From the NCBI GenBank assembly GCA_977006965.1, contig OZ345353.1:372001-436000 (forward strand): DNA of 64,000 nt. The letters run 5' to 3'. Positions 10,406 through 21,746 of this stretch are shown in pieces. The notes beneath the pieces are model-generated. The model saw only the letters and a program-made list of their open reading frames with translations, ran no database searches and was not told the origin of the DNA. Numbering within the stretch: the first letter of the stretch is position 1; each line of letters starts with the position of its first letter. The position numbers were made by a program, and so were the translations under genes. Source of the stretch: Phymatolithon calcareum (Eukaryota > Rhodophyta > Florideophyceae > Hapalidiales).

Positions 10406-12799
10406 ATGACAACTCCTGTTCCCCAATGGATACAAGATGATAATCCCACACACCCCGCCGATATTGATATTCGTGATGCTATGATAAGATACCTGTATGA
10501 TTCCTCTACAGAAGAAATTCTCAGGGACACTCGTGGGACAATACGTTTCAACCCTCTTTTAGAGTGTTCGCAAACATACGTATTTGCCTTGTACAAGTTA
10601 CTCTTGGAAAAAGGGGTACACATCCCTGATCCATCGGACAGTGACATGGAAGAAGGACTACACTCTCTACTATGTAAATTCCTTTTTCCAGCTCTGTCCC
10701 AACAGCATCTTCAAGATGAGCAGCTTAGATCAGCAACGATCAGTGCACCTCCATCTCCGCCACAAGCGCATGATGTTCCATAACCTTTGGAACCATCAAA
10801 CGATCGACCCCCAAACGATGCACGTCAGTTTAACGGGCAGCCACAAGGGCCTTCTTTAAGTAATTCAAATGGTTTCGAGCCATTTCGCTTCCAGAGGGTC
10901 GGTCATAATCAACATCATGCCCACGGTCAAGGAAGTAACACCGCGCGAAACATGCAACCAGCGTACTCTCAACTTCCTGACCGTGTGCCAAGAGATGTAT
11001 CTCTGAATCCTCCCCCGGACGGTCAAAGCTTCAATATCGCCCCGTTTTCGGCTTCAAACACTCAAGTGGGTGCTCCAACTTCGCAACCACTTTATAGTCA
11101 ACGATCGAACGGAAATATTTCCTATGCGAGATCTCAAACCAACTCAAGGGTAACTCTATTACCGATAAGGCGTCCATTCAGAGGCAGACCTGGAGATATG
11201 GCCAAATATTACTCCGCCCGTGGATCTAGGTACACAGGAAGAAAATCAGACCTTCACAGTCTTGCTAGACATCAAGCGGTGTATTACGCTCAGGCCCATT
11301 TATGTGGTCTTAACGCCGCAGAAGGTCTTGAATGTTTGATGAATATGATTGAGACCCATTCTCTCGCTGGTCGCTTTTTCTACAATGAAGTATTCCAGCA
11401 GGTACCGACCTTAGAAGCAGCTTTTCAAAAGCTATTTACTTTGTCGTATAGCAGCTCCAACATGGCTGCAAACCTCAGGGAATGGCGAAACCTGAAAATA
11501 ACAAGCTTTAAGTCAGAATGCGACACTTGGTCTGATGCTATGACAAAGCTGTACGAGAGAGCGCTTATGCTTCAGGATCAACTGGACAACGTCCACCAGC
11601 ATCCTACTCTTCTCCTCGAAGTCCTTGAATCGGCTATTATTTCCCAGTCTTTCTTCTTATTTGTGGACCGTGCAAAATCTAGCACAACCCCTGAGGAATA
11701 CTATAACGAATGCCTTTCGGCAATTCATAAACAGGAGATACAAGATTCACGAACGGCTAGTTCTCTCAACACGGATTTAGTCAGACAAATCTCAGATATC
11801 CATTCCTCTCCAAGGATTTCTTTTCCAACCCAGCCTCCCGATTCCGTAAGTTCCGCATCATCAAAGATAACGGAAGCTTTATACGCCAGAGCTGGTAGAC
11901 GCTATGGAACGGATAACCGTATTAATAAGTTCGCTAAGAAAAACGGTTTTCGAAATGGAGTTCGCATGCTTTGTCGTGCTTGCAGATCCGATTCACATCT
12001 GATTCGAGACTGCCCCAAGATACGCAAGCCTACTCTCGTCAATATTGTATTTGAGCTGGTTCCCGATGACGAAATCTCGTCACTATCAGTAAGCCAAATA
12101 CTAGACATTGCACAAGACCTTCCCGATAACGTATGGATAACCTTAGCGACGGAGATTATGGTTGTTGACATTGAACCTACTGTATCCACTGCAGCACAAG
12201 ATGTCAACACTCATCAAGAACTGGACATTTCTCAAACTATGTACACCAGACTTGTATCTTGGGCTGATCAGCATGAAATTCTTTCTGAAAATCAGACAAG
12301 CGATGTTATGATGTCTGCTTTCGAAACACCGCAAAAGAATGAAGAAATCAGCACTTCCATTGTTATGATCACCGCTGCTAGCTCTCAGTCATTACCAGAG
12401 CTGAACAAAGCAATTTATGCCAGAGTTCTTCAAAGCATGAAAAACAAGTCTGCAAAGTTCGAAGGCGTAATGATCGACAATGGTGCTGCAAAATCTCCAA
12501 CTGGTCTCCCTGCCTACATAAGGTATTGCGTCCATACTGCAACGAGACCTTTTCTGCGCCCAAGCAGTCGTGCTTTCAGAGGCATAGGTCATGGGATGAC
12601 ACAAGCACTTGGAACGGCTTCTATTCGTATGCTAATCGGATCTGATGTATTCTTAACCTTTGATGTCGACGTCGTAGATCAAGATGTCCCACTTATCTTT
12701 GGGCTTGAGCATCACCGAAATCTCAAATGCAGCTCAAATGAGTACAAAACACCTTTACTCACCATCCGTCTGGAACTGTCATCCCTGTTAGCTTCATAG
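10406..12799 (+). CDS. gag: copia gag-protease, with an in-frame TAA at 10781-10783
   Basis: The ATG at 10406 opens a 125-residue segment that ends at TAA 10781-10783. The same frame continues without further stops to 12799. The second part has a long helical capsid-like region (about 11270-11750). It then has a CCHC zinc knuckle (CRACRSDSHLIRDC, about 11970-12015). A retroviral-type aspartic protease follows around 12450-12730, with MIDNGA as its active-site motif and a later FGLEHH. The motif has Asn where Ser or Thr is usual (D-S/T-G). The TAA may be a nonsense mutation or a readthrough site. The apparently identical LTRs make simple ageing a weaker explanation, although the parent copy could already have been defective. 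Confidence 0.85.
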
Positions 12800-15648
12800 A
12801 AGGGATCAAAGGATCAGGTGGTCATCTATACATCAAATGGACAGTGAATAACGTACTTTTCACAGAGCCAGAATTAAGGAAACTTCACAATCAATTCGGA
12901 CACCCAGCTACCGACTCACTTGTTAACCTCCTTAAGAAGGCTTCTCCGGAGAAAGTCAACACAAACGTTCGAAAAACGTTAGAAGATATTATTAAGAAAT
13001 GTTCTCCCTGTCAAACATGGGCTCCGAGAGCTTCTCGTTTCCGAGTTTCCTTCCCAACTAAAGACATTGTCTTCAATCATGAAATCGAAGTCGATGTTTT
13101 CTTTATCGATGGTGTTCCGATCTTGCATATCATCGACAGAGGCACCCGGTACTCCGTCGCTAAATTCATGACGAGACAGACAGCAGAGTACACGTGGAAT
13201 CTCATTGTCGATTTCTGGATCACAGTGTTCACCGGATACCCTTCAGTTATTGCACATGATCAAGGAGAGAACTTCCTCTCAGACTTCTTTCAGAATTCCT
13301 GCTCACAACTTGGAATTACTACGAAGGACATTCCAGTAGAGTCACCAAACTCGTTGTCACTTTGTGAACGTTATCATGGTCCAATTCGTCGCGTCTATAA
13401 TAAGCTAAAAAACGATTTTCCTGTCATGGACAAGAATATCCGCTTATCACTTTCAGTACATGCAGTGAATACGACCACGGGACCCAACGGTATTACACCA
13501 TGTCTCCTTCTGTTCGGCACTGTTCCGCGCCTTCCACTTCCCAACGTATCAACTATGGCCCCAGCTCAAAAGCAGCGTTTTGAAGCCATGGCAGCAGCAC
13601 GCAAAGAGATGGAAACCATTACTGCTCAACGGCGTGTTGCAGCAGCACTGAAACATCGAGCGGGTGTTCCTCATCCTGTCTACGAGTTTGGAGACAAGGT
13701 CAGAATCTTTCGAAAAGAGAACCGTCGTTTTGAAGGGCCTTACACAGTCCACAGCTACGACAACAGAAAAACTGTCTTTGTGCAGATCGGCAATAATATA
13801 AAGCCTTTTTCAACTTCTGTCGTAAAGCGAGCTCACTCGAATGACCCTATCAACCCTTCTGAGAATGCTCTGGCACCGGCTGTAAACCCCCAGCAGCCTT
13901 CTACCTTAGCTAATGTTCCACCGGAATCGACCCCGAGCCCTCATGTCCCCATGGACATAGTCACCGAGTTAAACAATCTTCAAGAGCAATTTGGAAGTGT
14001 CCCTCAGGCTCTTGAAACCAACATCGTTAATACTTCTCAAGCGTTTCTATCGTCAACGTTTGCAGAAAGCGAGCTTGCCAGGCTCTATGAAAATGGCGCA
14101 ACATCTGTTTTCGCCACTATTGTGGTTCATAACAAGAAAGATCCTCGTTTCGACGATGCCAAGAACTCCGAAGTCGAACAACTCGTGAAGAAGGGAACGT
14201 ACGAGTTCGTAAGAGAAACAGACTTACCTGAAGATGCCACCATTCTTCAGTCGCGTTTCGTCCTTACGATAAAGAACTTTGAGAAACCCGACGAGCAATA
14301 CAAGGCTCGCTTGGTAATTCTAGGACACATGGACCCTGAAAAGCCACGTGTTGTAAATGAAGCGCCAACTGTTCTCAAGTCTTCCATTCGTCTTACACTT
14401 GCACTTATCGTTTCTCACGGCTTTGACATATGGAGTCGAGACATATCTCAAGCTTTTCTTCAAAGTGATGAGCCCCTCCGCAGAACGGTTTATGTTCGCC
14501 CACCGAAAGGTGAGAACGTCCTCCAACGTATTGGAGCACCTCCTGGAACCATACTCCGTGCAATTAAAGCCCAATATGGTCTATGCGACTCTCCTGGATA
14601 TTGGTGGCCAACATTTCAAGATTGGCATACCGGAGACCTTGGTATGCAATTCTCTGTTCTCGATCCATGCCTATTCTATAAGGTTGTTGGATCAATACTT
14701 GAAGGAATTCAGGTCACACAAGTTGATGACACTTGTGGAGGAGGCACACCGGAGTTCAGCAATTTAGAAGAAGAAAAATCGCAACGTTTCGAATGCAAGC
14801 CTAGGACAAACTCTTTTCCCATACAGTTCAACGGTTTCTGTATTGATGAACATGAGTCTGGAGGTTATGTTCTGCATCAGAACGACTATTGTACAAATCT
14901 TAAGAGCGTGGATTACAAATCGGACAAGGGAATGCCAAAGAAATTCGCCTCCGGTCGCGGACAAGTTTCATATGCCACAACTTGTACCAGGCCTGAAGTC
15001 TCTTTTGACAATGCTCAGCTCTCTCAAATTAAAGCTGAGCACTGCACTATTCAAGATACTAGTTTTCTGAACAAAGCCATTCAGAAACTAAACAATCCAG
15101 CTCATCTCGTGTATCGCCCTCTTGACCTCTCAACTGTATACATTGCTGGCTATTCCGACGCTTCTTTTGCGAACAACCCGGACTTATCATCTCAAATTGG
15201 ATTCATCGTTCTCCTAAAAGACAAACAGAACAACGCATCTATAATCCACTATGGTTCATGGAAGTCACAGCGCGTAACTAGATCCATTCTCGGGGCAGAA
15301 GTCATGGCATTCACCCATTGCCTCGATTTTGTGCTGGCTTTAGCTCACGATCTGTCAACTATTCTTTGTAGAAAAGTATCGACAGTCTTGTTCACGGATT
15401 CAAAGTGTCTGTTTGATACTATCACAAAGCTTAGTACTGTATCGGAGAAGAGACTTCTTATCGATATCGCGGCTATTCGTGAGAGCTATACGAATGGAGA
15501 TCTGTCGAACGTCGCCCATGTGACTTCAAAGTACAATCTTGCTGATGTTTTCACGAAGAAAAACGCAAGCGCAGCTATGTTACAAGATCTTATGTCCACT
15601 GGACGTATCACGCATCCAGTCAATCAGTGGATCATACCGGAGAAATAG
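12742..15648 (+). CDS. pol: copia pol: integrase, reverse transcriptase and RNase H
   Basis: This frame is open from 12742, overlaps the end of gag-protease (stop at 12797-12799) by 58 bases in the -1 frame, and runs to TAA at 15648. There is no ATG near its start, so expression would need a frame change. Early on it has LRKLHNQFGHPATDSLVNLL and CSPC, the HHCC integrase zinc domain. The integrase core carries VDVFFIDG (D), AHDQGENF (D) and SLSLCERYHGPIRR (E). RT follows, with KARLVILGH, DISQAFLQS and the catalytic QVDDT. RNase H shows GYSDASFAN, LGAEVMAF, FTDSK and NLADVFTKK. All catalytic landmarks are present. Confidence 0.92.
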   Translation, partial: VQNTFTHHPSGTVIPVSFIEGIKGSGGHLYIKWTVNNVLFTEPELRKLHNQFGHPATDSLVNLLKKASPEKVNTNVRKTLEDIIKKCSPCQTWAPRASRFRVSFPTKDIVFNHEIEVDVFFIDGVPILHIIDRGTRYSVAKFMTRQTAEYTWNLIVDFWITVFTGYPSVIAHDQGENFLSDFFQNSCSQLGITTKDIPVESPNSLSLCERYHGPIRRVYNKLKNDFPVMDKNIRLSLSVHAVNTTTGPNGITPCLLLFGTVPRLPLPNVSTMAPAQKQRFEAMAAARKEMETITAQRRVAAALKHRAGVPHPVYEFGDKVRIFRKENRRFEGPYTVHSYDNRKTVFVQIGNNIKPFSTSVVKRAHSNDPINPSENALAPAVNPQQPSTLANVPPESTPSPHVPMDIVTELNNLQEQFGSVPQALETNIVNTSQAFLSSTFAESELARLYENGATSVFATIVVHNKKDPRFDDAKNSEVEQLVKKGTYEFVRETDLPEDATILQSRFVLTIKNFEKPDEQYKARLVILGHMDPEKPRVVNEAPTVLKSSIRLTLALIVSHGFDIWSRDISQAFLQSDEPLRRTVYVRPPKGENVLQRIGAPPGTILRAIKAQYGLCDSPGYWWPTFQDWHTGDLGMQFSVLDPCLFYKVVGSILEGIQVTQVDDTCGGGTPEFSNLEEEKSQRFECKPRTNSFPIQFNGFCIDEHESGGYVLHQNDYCTNLKSVDYKSDKGMPKKFASGRGQVSYATTCTRPEVSFDNAQLSQIKAEHCTIQDTSFLNKAIQKLNNPAHLVYRPLDLSTVYIAGYSDASFANNPDLSSQIGFIVLLKDKQNNASIIHYGSWKSQRVTRSILGAEVMAFTHCLDFVLALAHDLSTILCRKVSTVLFTDSKCLFDTITKLSTVSEKRLLIDIAAIRESYTNGDLSNVAHVTSKYNLADVFTKKNASAAMLQDLMSTGRITHPVNQWIIPEK

Positions 15649-15759
15649 AAATAGAAAATTTCAAATTGTTTTAGAATATTTTCAGCTTTTTTAGTATATT
15701 TTTGAATTTTTTGCGCGAAAAATTTTCACCGGTTTCAGGCGTTTAGAAAAGAGGTCGAG

Positions 15760-16084
15760 TGTCATGGAGCTGACATACACGGCGCATGGAAAGTTTCCCA
15801 GGATGGGAACCAAGGCACTCTGCAAATGCAGACACACTCCTTCACGCCCTTTTCTGGTACTATTTCTCCCGCGTTTACGTTTACGGTAACAATGTACGGA
15901 TTTGGTAGTCTAGTTCTGCAGTTCCCCAAGTTCTGCAGTTCCCCAGTACTGTAGCTCTCCAGAGCAGTACATAAGCAACCTGCTGAGTCCTGAATAGCAG
16001 ACTCGGCAGGGATAAGTAAAGTGGCAAGGTCAAGAAGACTTTGCTGGCTTATCCCGCCTTTCACAACTGGTCTTTTGGACGACA
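15760..16084 (+). repeat. 3' LTR
   Basis: 325 bp, appears identical to the 5' LTR, followed by TTACC at 16085-16089. Confidence 0.93.
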
Positions 16085-16154
16085 TTACCAACATGTTGCA
16101 TTATTTTGCATTAACAGTATGTTGCTCCCAATGCCTGCACGTGTGCATGATGTG

Positions 16155-16201
16155 CCATGGCGCTGCCGCGCGGAGGAGTCCTCCGCGTGGCAGCGCAATG
16201 G
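16155..16201. repeat. Near-perfect GC-rich palindrome
   Basis: Arms of 23 bp (CCATGGCGCTGCCGCGCGG.. and its complement) around one central base, two mismatches. It begins nine bases after the hAT target duplication. Confidence 0.85.
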
Positions 16202-18520
16202 CCGTCGCGACGGGTGGAATCGATTCGTTCGTACCTGAAACGACAGAGTTGAAATTTCATCCAGTTCATGGGCATTGTTTCGGCCAGTGATGGCGCTTGG
16301 GGAAGTATGATACAGCAGGCCCTTGCAGCCAGTCTTCAGCAAGCTGCCATGCATGCCCATGAAATCGGCGAAGTCGACTTGTGGGTCCACAATTTCGTTT
16401 GTTACGAACCATGCCATAGTCAAGGTGGCATGCTCAAATTATGGATTTCTGGTTCAATATAGATGTGTACGATAATGTTGTACCATCCGGAGGGCTAAAG
16501 TTTGCAATTTATAGATATTGTCACGCGAGACTATGGGGATATGTGGCCATTCTGCATCTGGACGAGATGCACGATTCTAAGCAACCTGGTCGAACGGCGC
16601 CTGCACTGCACACGTCCTCACCCGACGGTCCTTTCCGAATTTTGAGCCTCCAAGGTAATAATTTCTAAAATCGTGCCGTAACGCACCACGTCTACTCTTT
16701 CTGCCGTTCATGTGACCTTCTTTTCCCGCTGTATCATTCACCGTTCGTCTTTCGCATTGTTTCCAAGGTTCAAACTCGCGCACTTTGCTAGGCCTTTCTA
16801 CCGTACAGTCCACCCTGTTGTAAGTGGTCGCACCTCTATCCAAGCATGTACAATTCGAGTTTCAAACATATCCTGACACTAATGACGGTAATTCCCCTCC
16901 TCTCGGGCGTTGGAGGAGTTATCAAGGGAATCTGTTTCAATCGTCTCATTGGTGCCAAAATACCGCAATCCTTTTGTTAGGACCGTGTGCTCGGCAGTCA
17001 GATGCGTTTCGTATCGACAATGTGGCTTGCATATGTTCCGCTCAATGTTGCATTGCTCTCTGATATCCCTCGATCTCCAGTGATTCATGTAGCCTTCTTC
17101 ACTGCTTTTTTTCGGAGGGTTTTGTTCGGAAGGGTTGCCCGAATATTCAGCTTTTTCCAGTGCCTGCTCTTGCAGTCATCGCACCCGATCATATACATCG
17201 TTTCTGTAGCCATTTTCTGCAGATTATTATCGTACCTGTACTGATTTTTCTTCTTCTGCGAGGTCTTGATAAAGAGAACAACTTAAAGTAGCTCACATCG
17301 TATGGGCAACAAAGCAGGATGTTTCTTGGCCTAGTACGTGCTTACGACAATGGAATGGAGATAGCGATGTATCCAGAGCATGTAACTGTGCACATATAGT
17401 TTCAGATAGTTTCTCCTTGCATGTGAAGAGATCAAATTTACTACGGTACGTGGGATTGTAGGCGAAGAGGTATCGCAGACGAAGAGGATTGATTTAAAAT
17501 GTTGAGTAGCCCCGCGAGACTTTTTCACTACTGCCAGAATACTTGAAGCTTTTGGAAAGGCGTCAGACGTAATTTCAAATGCGCTCGTCAGGTCATTTAG
17601 GCCGATCCATATTGTGGGGACGTTACCATGACCAATTCACGCACTCGTTCGCTGCTGCGGTGGTCAATCTTTCGGCGCATTCCCAAGTCCTTGGCCAATT
17701 TGTCATGCTTGCGCCGTTTATGGGACGATTCTTGAAAGTTATGCGCCAAGAATTCACGCCCTGTATCTGGACATGAGTACTACCTGTCTGCGATCTGAAA
17801 ACTTGCCTCTCCCTCAATACGGAATTGAGCCGAAATCCGTACAACGGGATGTCTTTGCGGTGACTGTGGGACATTCTACCAGAAATGAGACATTAATTCC
17901 AAGCCCCACTCGCGTAGCCTAGGGGCTTGGACGTAATGTCCACTCGGAGGGTGGAAGCAAGCAAAGCGATGAAAAGAAGGAAGAGATATTTGACTTCTTC
18001 TCACAGGAAACAAAGCCCGCTGTTTGGACCTCTATTTGATCGCGGGATTTATCTTCTGATTTCTTTCGTTTCCCAACGTCGCGACACCTCCCCTTCTATT
18101 GAACGGAAGATCCTCCTTACTCGCTTTCCTGCACGAGCGCTGCAGCTCACTGCAGTTGCTGTGAATAGACGTCTTTTGGATTTATTGATGTCCATGGAGC
18201 CTTCCCCTTTGAAGGCTTTAAGTTCAGACGCCCCTATTTTATTGATTAATGATAAAGTCATCGCTTCTCTCTCAATAGCAGTAGAGAAAATAATCAGGAT
18301 CCTCTAACGACTGCTCAGTGGAAAGTTAAACTGCACGACCTTCCCTCTCCTTGCAAAGTCGTGCCGATTCAGACCTCCACTTTCACGTCGCATTTATTGT
18401 CGAAGGTCATCTACTTCATTCCACCGCCACACATTATCTGTGATCATGTGTAGACAAAGCATTTTCAAATTCTCTATATTTTCTTTCTTTCTTATTGCGG
18501 AAAGATCGCTCACGCAAAAA
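16202..18520. other. No gene recognised
   Basis: About 2.3 kb with only short overlapping ORFs and no domain motifs. A short inverted repeat, CCAAGCCCC...GGGGCTTGG, lies at about 17899-17930. The longest plus-strand frame (17927-18307) has no recognisable family and no start context that I trust. Confidence 0.5.
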
Positions 18521-18569
18521 GTAAGTTTTTTATTGCAATTTTTTTAAAAAATTGCAATAAAAAACTTAC
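18521..18569. repeat. Perfect 24-bp palindrome in a LINE-B 3' end
   Basis: GTAAGTTTTTTATTGCAATT.. at 18521-18544 is the exact reverse complement of 18546-18569, with one base between. The adjoining sequence (ACAGTCATACGAATATACGG) is the LINE-B 3' untranslated end in reverse, so the palindrome sits at its extreme 3' end. Confidence 0.9.
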
Positions 18570-19870
18570 CCCCACAGTCATACGAATATACGGGCAAGGC
18601 TTCCTCAGGGGGGGGGAAATTGTAAGTTTTTATTTTAGAAGCCCTCAACGCCAGAGTCGCCGACACCAGAGCAGCTTCCCATGTGCTACTTTCGCATTGT
18701 CTAAAAATATCGCATCACACTCTCATTTCTTCCGTCATTATTTTCTCTAATTCTAATAGTCTGTCCATCGCCTGCATTGTCTCGCCCTCAGTCTCTCCGT
18801 TGAGTTGCGGTCGTGTGAGATTGCACTGCAGGGTCTCAAGGCTCTTCTCAGCAACCTCGCCGAATTGTTCCACATAGGAAGAGGGTTTCCGTGGAGGGAA
18901 GCGTCCGACGTACCATTTCACTGCCAACATTCTGTGCTTTCGCGATTTGATTAACACAGTCGGGGTGGCGCGCTCTTTCCTGTCCACCGGGATTTTTCGT
19001 TTCAATCCTTCCTCTGTTCGGCCCCAGGCTTCGCTAAGACGCAGTTTCTCTTCCTTGGGCGTCACCTTCCCTTGTTCCGCCCGGTCGATCTGCTCGCTGA
19101 ACAGATCGTGATGTTTCATGTAGGAAATATCCCTTTCTGCGTAGCGAAGGTCTTCGGCTTTGCCTTCGTAATTTGGCTTTTTCTCGATTTCAAGTTTTTC
19201 CTTCAGTAGTCGCGCAGCAAAATGTTCGCCCAGCTGTGTCCTTCTGATTTCCGGGGGTGTGATTTTGCAGAGTGACCTCATTCGGTTTTGGAGACGGAGT
19301 GCAAAGCGTCCTAGTATGACGGAGTAGAACAAACCTTCGGCCTGGTTGATTTGAACTTGGACAGATCTCGTCCACGGGGTGAGGTGCAAGGCGTACTCCC
19401 ATCGACATTGCACGAGGGTCTTGTAGATCGTTATGTTCTTCATTGGCTTCCTCAGGTGCTACCCTCACTAGGGCCGCTCTACTCTTATGTCTGGTATTCT
19501 ATCCGAGCCCCTAGCGTGTTCTCGGTTGTTTTTAATAGCTCTTCGTAGCAGATTTCGAGGCGTCGCTTCTTCTTTCAGTACAGGTCTTCTTCATTCTGCA
19601 TACTCTCTATGATGCTTTTGCTGAAGAGCAAAATGTCATCTAGTACCTTCTCAGTTCTCTCGCTCGGAACGATGCAGCGGCGCTGCTGAACTTCTGCTCT
19701 CTTATGCAAAAGGTAAGTGTCTGAATCTATTTGAAAACAACTTCTCATTCTTCAGAAATTTGAGCACCTTTTGTAGTTTCTCACGCCATAATTCCACTAC
19801 AGTCTTGGTGCCCAGTCGTCCAATAAACTAGAGTCTAGATTCCGAGCGTCCACCACAGCGGAGCAAGAGT
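18570..19870 (-). mobile_element. LINE-B 3' region, interrupted by LINE-A
   Basis: The sequence from 18575 (CAGTCATACGAATATACGGGC) and from about 19445 onward (GCTTCCTCAGGTGCTACCC, then CCGAGCCCCTAGCGTG) corresponds to the LINE-B 3' end at 36320-36480. The two halves are separated by the LINE-A insertion at 18610-19444. The coding part is decayed past recognition beyond about 19600. Confidence 0.7.
18610..19444 (-). mobile_element. LINE-A copy a, 5'-truncated non-LTR retrotransposon
   Basis: A 12-bp duplication, GGCTTCCTCAGG, flanks the insertion (18598-18609 and 19445-19456). The minus strand is open from 19443 to 18715 and encodes the post-RT tail of a LINE protein: LVQCRWEYALHLTPW, NQAEGLFYSV, SRKHRMLAVKWYVGRFPPRK. 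This aligns with 32700-33459 in copy b. The 3' end on the element's sense strand is ...AAATTTACAATTTC-like and finishes in a run of C, seen here as G at 18610-18616. Truncation removed the RT core, so this copy is inactive. Confidence 0.88.
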
Positions 19871-20289
19871 GTTCAACTGTTTCAATCTGGTAGTTCACAT
19901 CTTGCAAGCTGGATCGTACGCCAGTGCATCCAGGCTGTCATCGTTGAGAACAGCGGCCAACAGAAGGGTACAGTCCCCAATCAGATGGTGTAAGATCACT
20001 TCAGCTCGTCTAAGAGCTATTGGAAAGCCGTTGGGGAGTGTCCGGAGAGCGATATGCTCGGGTTTGAAATATGATTTAATGATGAATCTCGCTGCTTCGA
20101 GTGTCAGCGGAACTTCTATTTATTCTATATACATATATCACCTTAAAACCGAATTAAAAACAACTGTTGTGATTAGGGATTCAGAAATAGATAGGGAAAT
20201 ACTGGATTTAATATTCACTGCCTGAGAAATGACGTCCGAATAAAATAATTCGAGATTGGGAAAACTTGGAATAGATTATTCAGGTGATG
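19871..20289. other. No gene seen
   Basis: Spacer between LINE debris and the piggyBac pair; the ORF at 19869-20225 has no recognisable content. Confidence 0.5.
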
Positions 20290-21540
20290 CTAGTGTCTAT
20301 GTGACGGGAACTTTCCCTCAATTGAGGGAATGAGAATCATTTATTTTTTGCCAACGAAAGCTACTTATTGTTAGGCTCATCAAACGCATCAAGCTCATGG
20401 ATGTGTTCAGTATGCTTAGCAAAACAGTTTCTACGAGTTGAAGTGCCACATATGTTGATTGTGGCGCCCGCAAGTCTGTTACATGATGAGAACACGAGGG
20501 TTAATTCGTTGACTTGTCAGACTCTGCAGTTGTTTTGAACAGCTAGAGTGTTCATCATGCCACCTGTGCCTTACTTTTCGCTTTTCGGAGGAGTTACGTG
20601 GGTTTCAACACCGCCCTTGGAGCAAATGTACGTTTTGGAGTACTGAACATCATGCGCGAGGCAAAATGAATCCGGGAGGACAAGGCGCCTTGTACCGGAG
20701 TATGAGGCCAAAAGATGGCCCAGTACATCTGTGCTATGGGCAGTTTCACCTTCTAAATCGTTCTGCTTCTCGCCCTCTGCTGTGTTCCCCAGCTCAAGAT
20801 GCAACATTATCTCACGTCTTCTTTTGGCTGAATTCTGTAACTCGCAACCTTTCTCCGGTTTACGGTGGATGGCGATGTACTGAAGGAGGCCATTTTAAAT
20901 CCAATGGCCTCCGTTGCCATACCAAAGAGATATGAACTTGGCAAAGCAAACCCAGGTCTAACAGAGACACAGTGGGTTTTATGTCATCATTTATAGCATC
21001 GGCAAATTCGTGAAAGAGCGCCCACCGTTAGTGTTCGGACGACATAGTGCCTTGTTCACTCGGTTGCACGGTGAATGTGACGAACTGGAGAGACTTGGAG
21101 AATTTTGCCTGGTGGGACTCAATACAAGCATTAGAGAGCAACAAGCGCCTTTGTCAGCCTTCCCTGCCTTGATGTTAACAATCTTAATAGTTTTAATCTT
21201 TGTCTTCTCGATTGGTTTCTGAACAAGAATCCATTTTACGCAAAGTGAAGTTCTCGAGTGACCCTTATTTTCATCAACTTGCACCTCTTGAACCGTGCCG
21301 TTCACCTTTTTTGACTTGGAAAATGCTCCGTATAGTCGGCAGCACTCTGCGGGACTTGTCACTGATGTTTCCTTGGTGTGTACGGCTGCACCGACCACTC
21401 GGCGTGGGTCATTTTCTCGAAGCATGGCAGATGTATTTTTTCTGAGTGACCAGCCGATTTTCGTTCCTAACGCCGAACGACGCGATTTTAAGGTAGTAAA
21501 AGGGGTACTCCCCTCCAAGAACAAAAGGTCGCCTTTCCGA
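20290..21540 (-). mobile_element. piggyBac copy P3, internally deleted
   Basis: The left end CTAGTGTCTATGTGACGGGA (from 20290) is the 3' terminus of the family, with a perfect TTCCCTCAATTGAGGGAA palindrome just inside. The minus strand retains the N-terminal domain (20991-21524, with ENDPRRVVGAAVH and KVNGTVQEVQVDE) and part of the core and C-terminus (20571-20807, MLHLELGNTAEGEKQ and ASYSGTRRLVLPDSF). Most of the catalytic middle is gone. It abuts P2 at 21540/21541 in head-to-head orientation, and its own 5' terminus is missing. Confidence 0.82.
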
Positions 21541-21746
21541 ATCTATGTGACGAACACCCTTAATTGAGGGTGGATTTAAAAGCTCGAAAAAGTTTGTAAA
21601 ATGAATGCGGAACAGATTTTGAGCGCCATATTCGGAAAGGCTAGCTTTTGTTCTTGGTGGGGAGTACCCATTTTACTACCTTAAAATCACGTCGTTCGCC
21701 GGTAGGAATGAAAATCTGCTGATCACTCAGAAAAAATATATCTGCC

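Larger units (their letters stand above)
9383..16084 (+). mobile_element. Complete Ty1/copia-type LTR retrotransposon, very recent insertion
   Basis: Two 325-bp LTRs (9383-9707 and 15760-16084) start TGTCATGGAG and end GGACGACA. They appear identical when read side by side. A perfect 5-bp target duplication, TTACC, lies at 9378-9382 and 16085-16089. The domain order is gag, protease, integrase, RT, RNase H, as in Ty1/copia. A purine-rich AGAAAAGAGG precedes the 3' LTR and is the likely polypurine tract. I see no obvious initiator-Met tRNA primer site after the 5' LTR. Total length is 6,702 bp. Integration into a hAT derivative is shown by that element's own flanking duplication. Confidence 0.95.
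8651..16137. mobile_element. hAT-type element, split by the LTR retrotransposon
   Basis: The left end CAGGCATTGGGAGCAACATG (8651-8670) and the right end (the reverse complement, finishing at 16137) are terminal inverted repeats of about 20 bp. They are flanked by a perfect 8-bp duplication, CACGTGTG, at 8643-8650 and 16138-16145. An 8-bp duplication and a CAGG-type end are characteristic of hAT elements. Removing the LTR element and its 5-bp duplication leaves about 780 bp, too short for an active hAT. It keeps only a piece of transposase (see 8811-9330) and is a deletion derivative. The LTR element inserted after this one. Confidence 0.88.
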
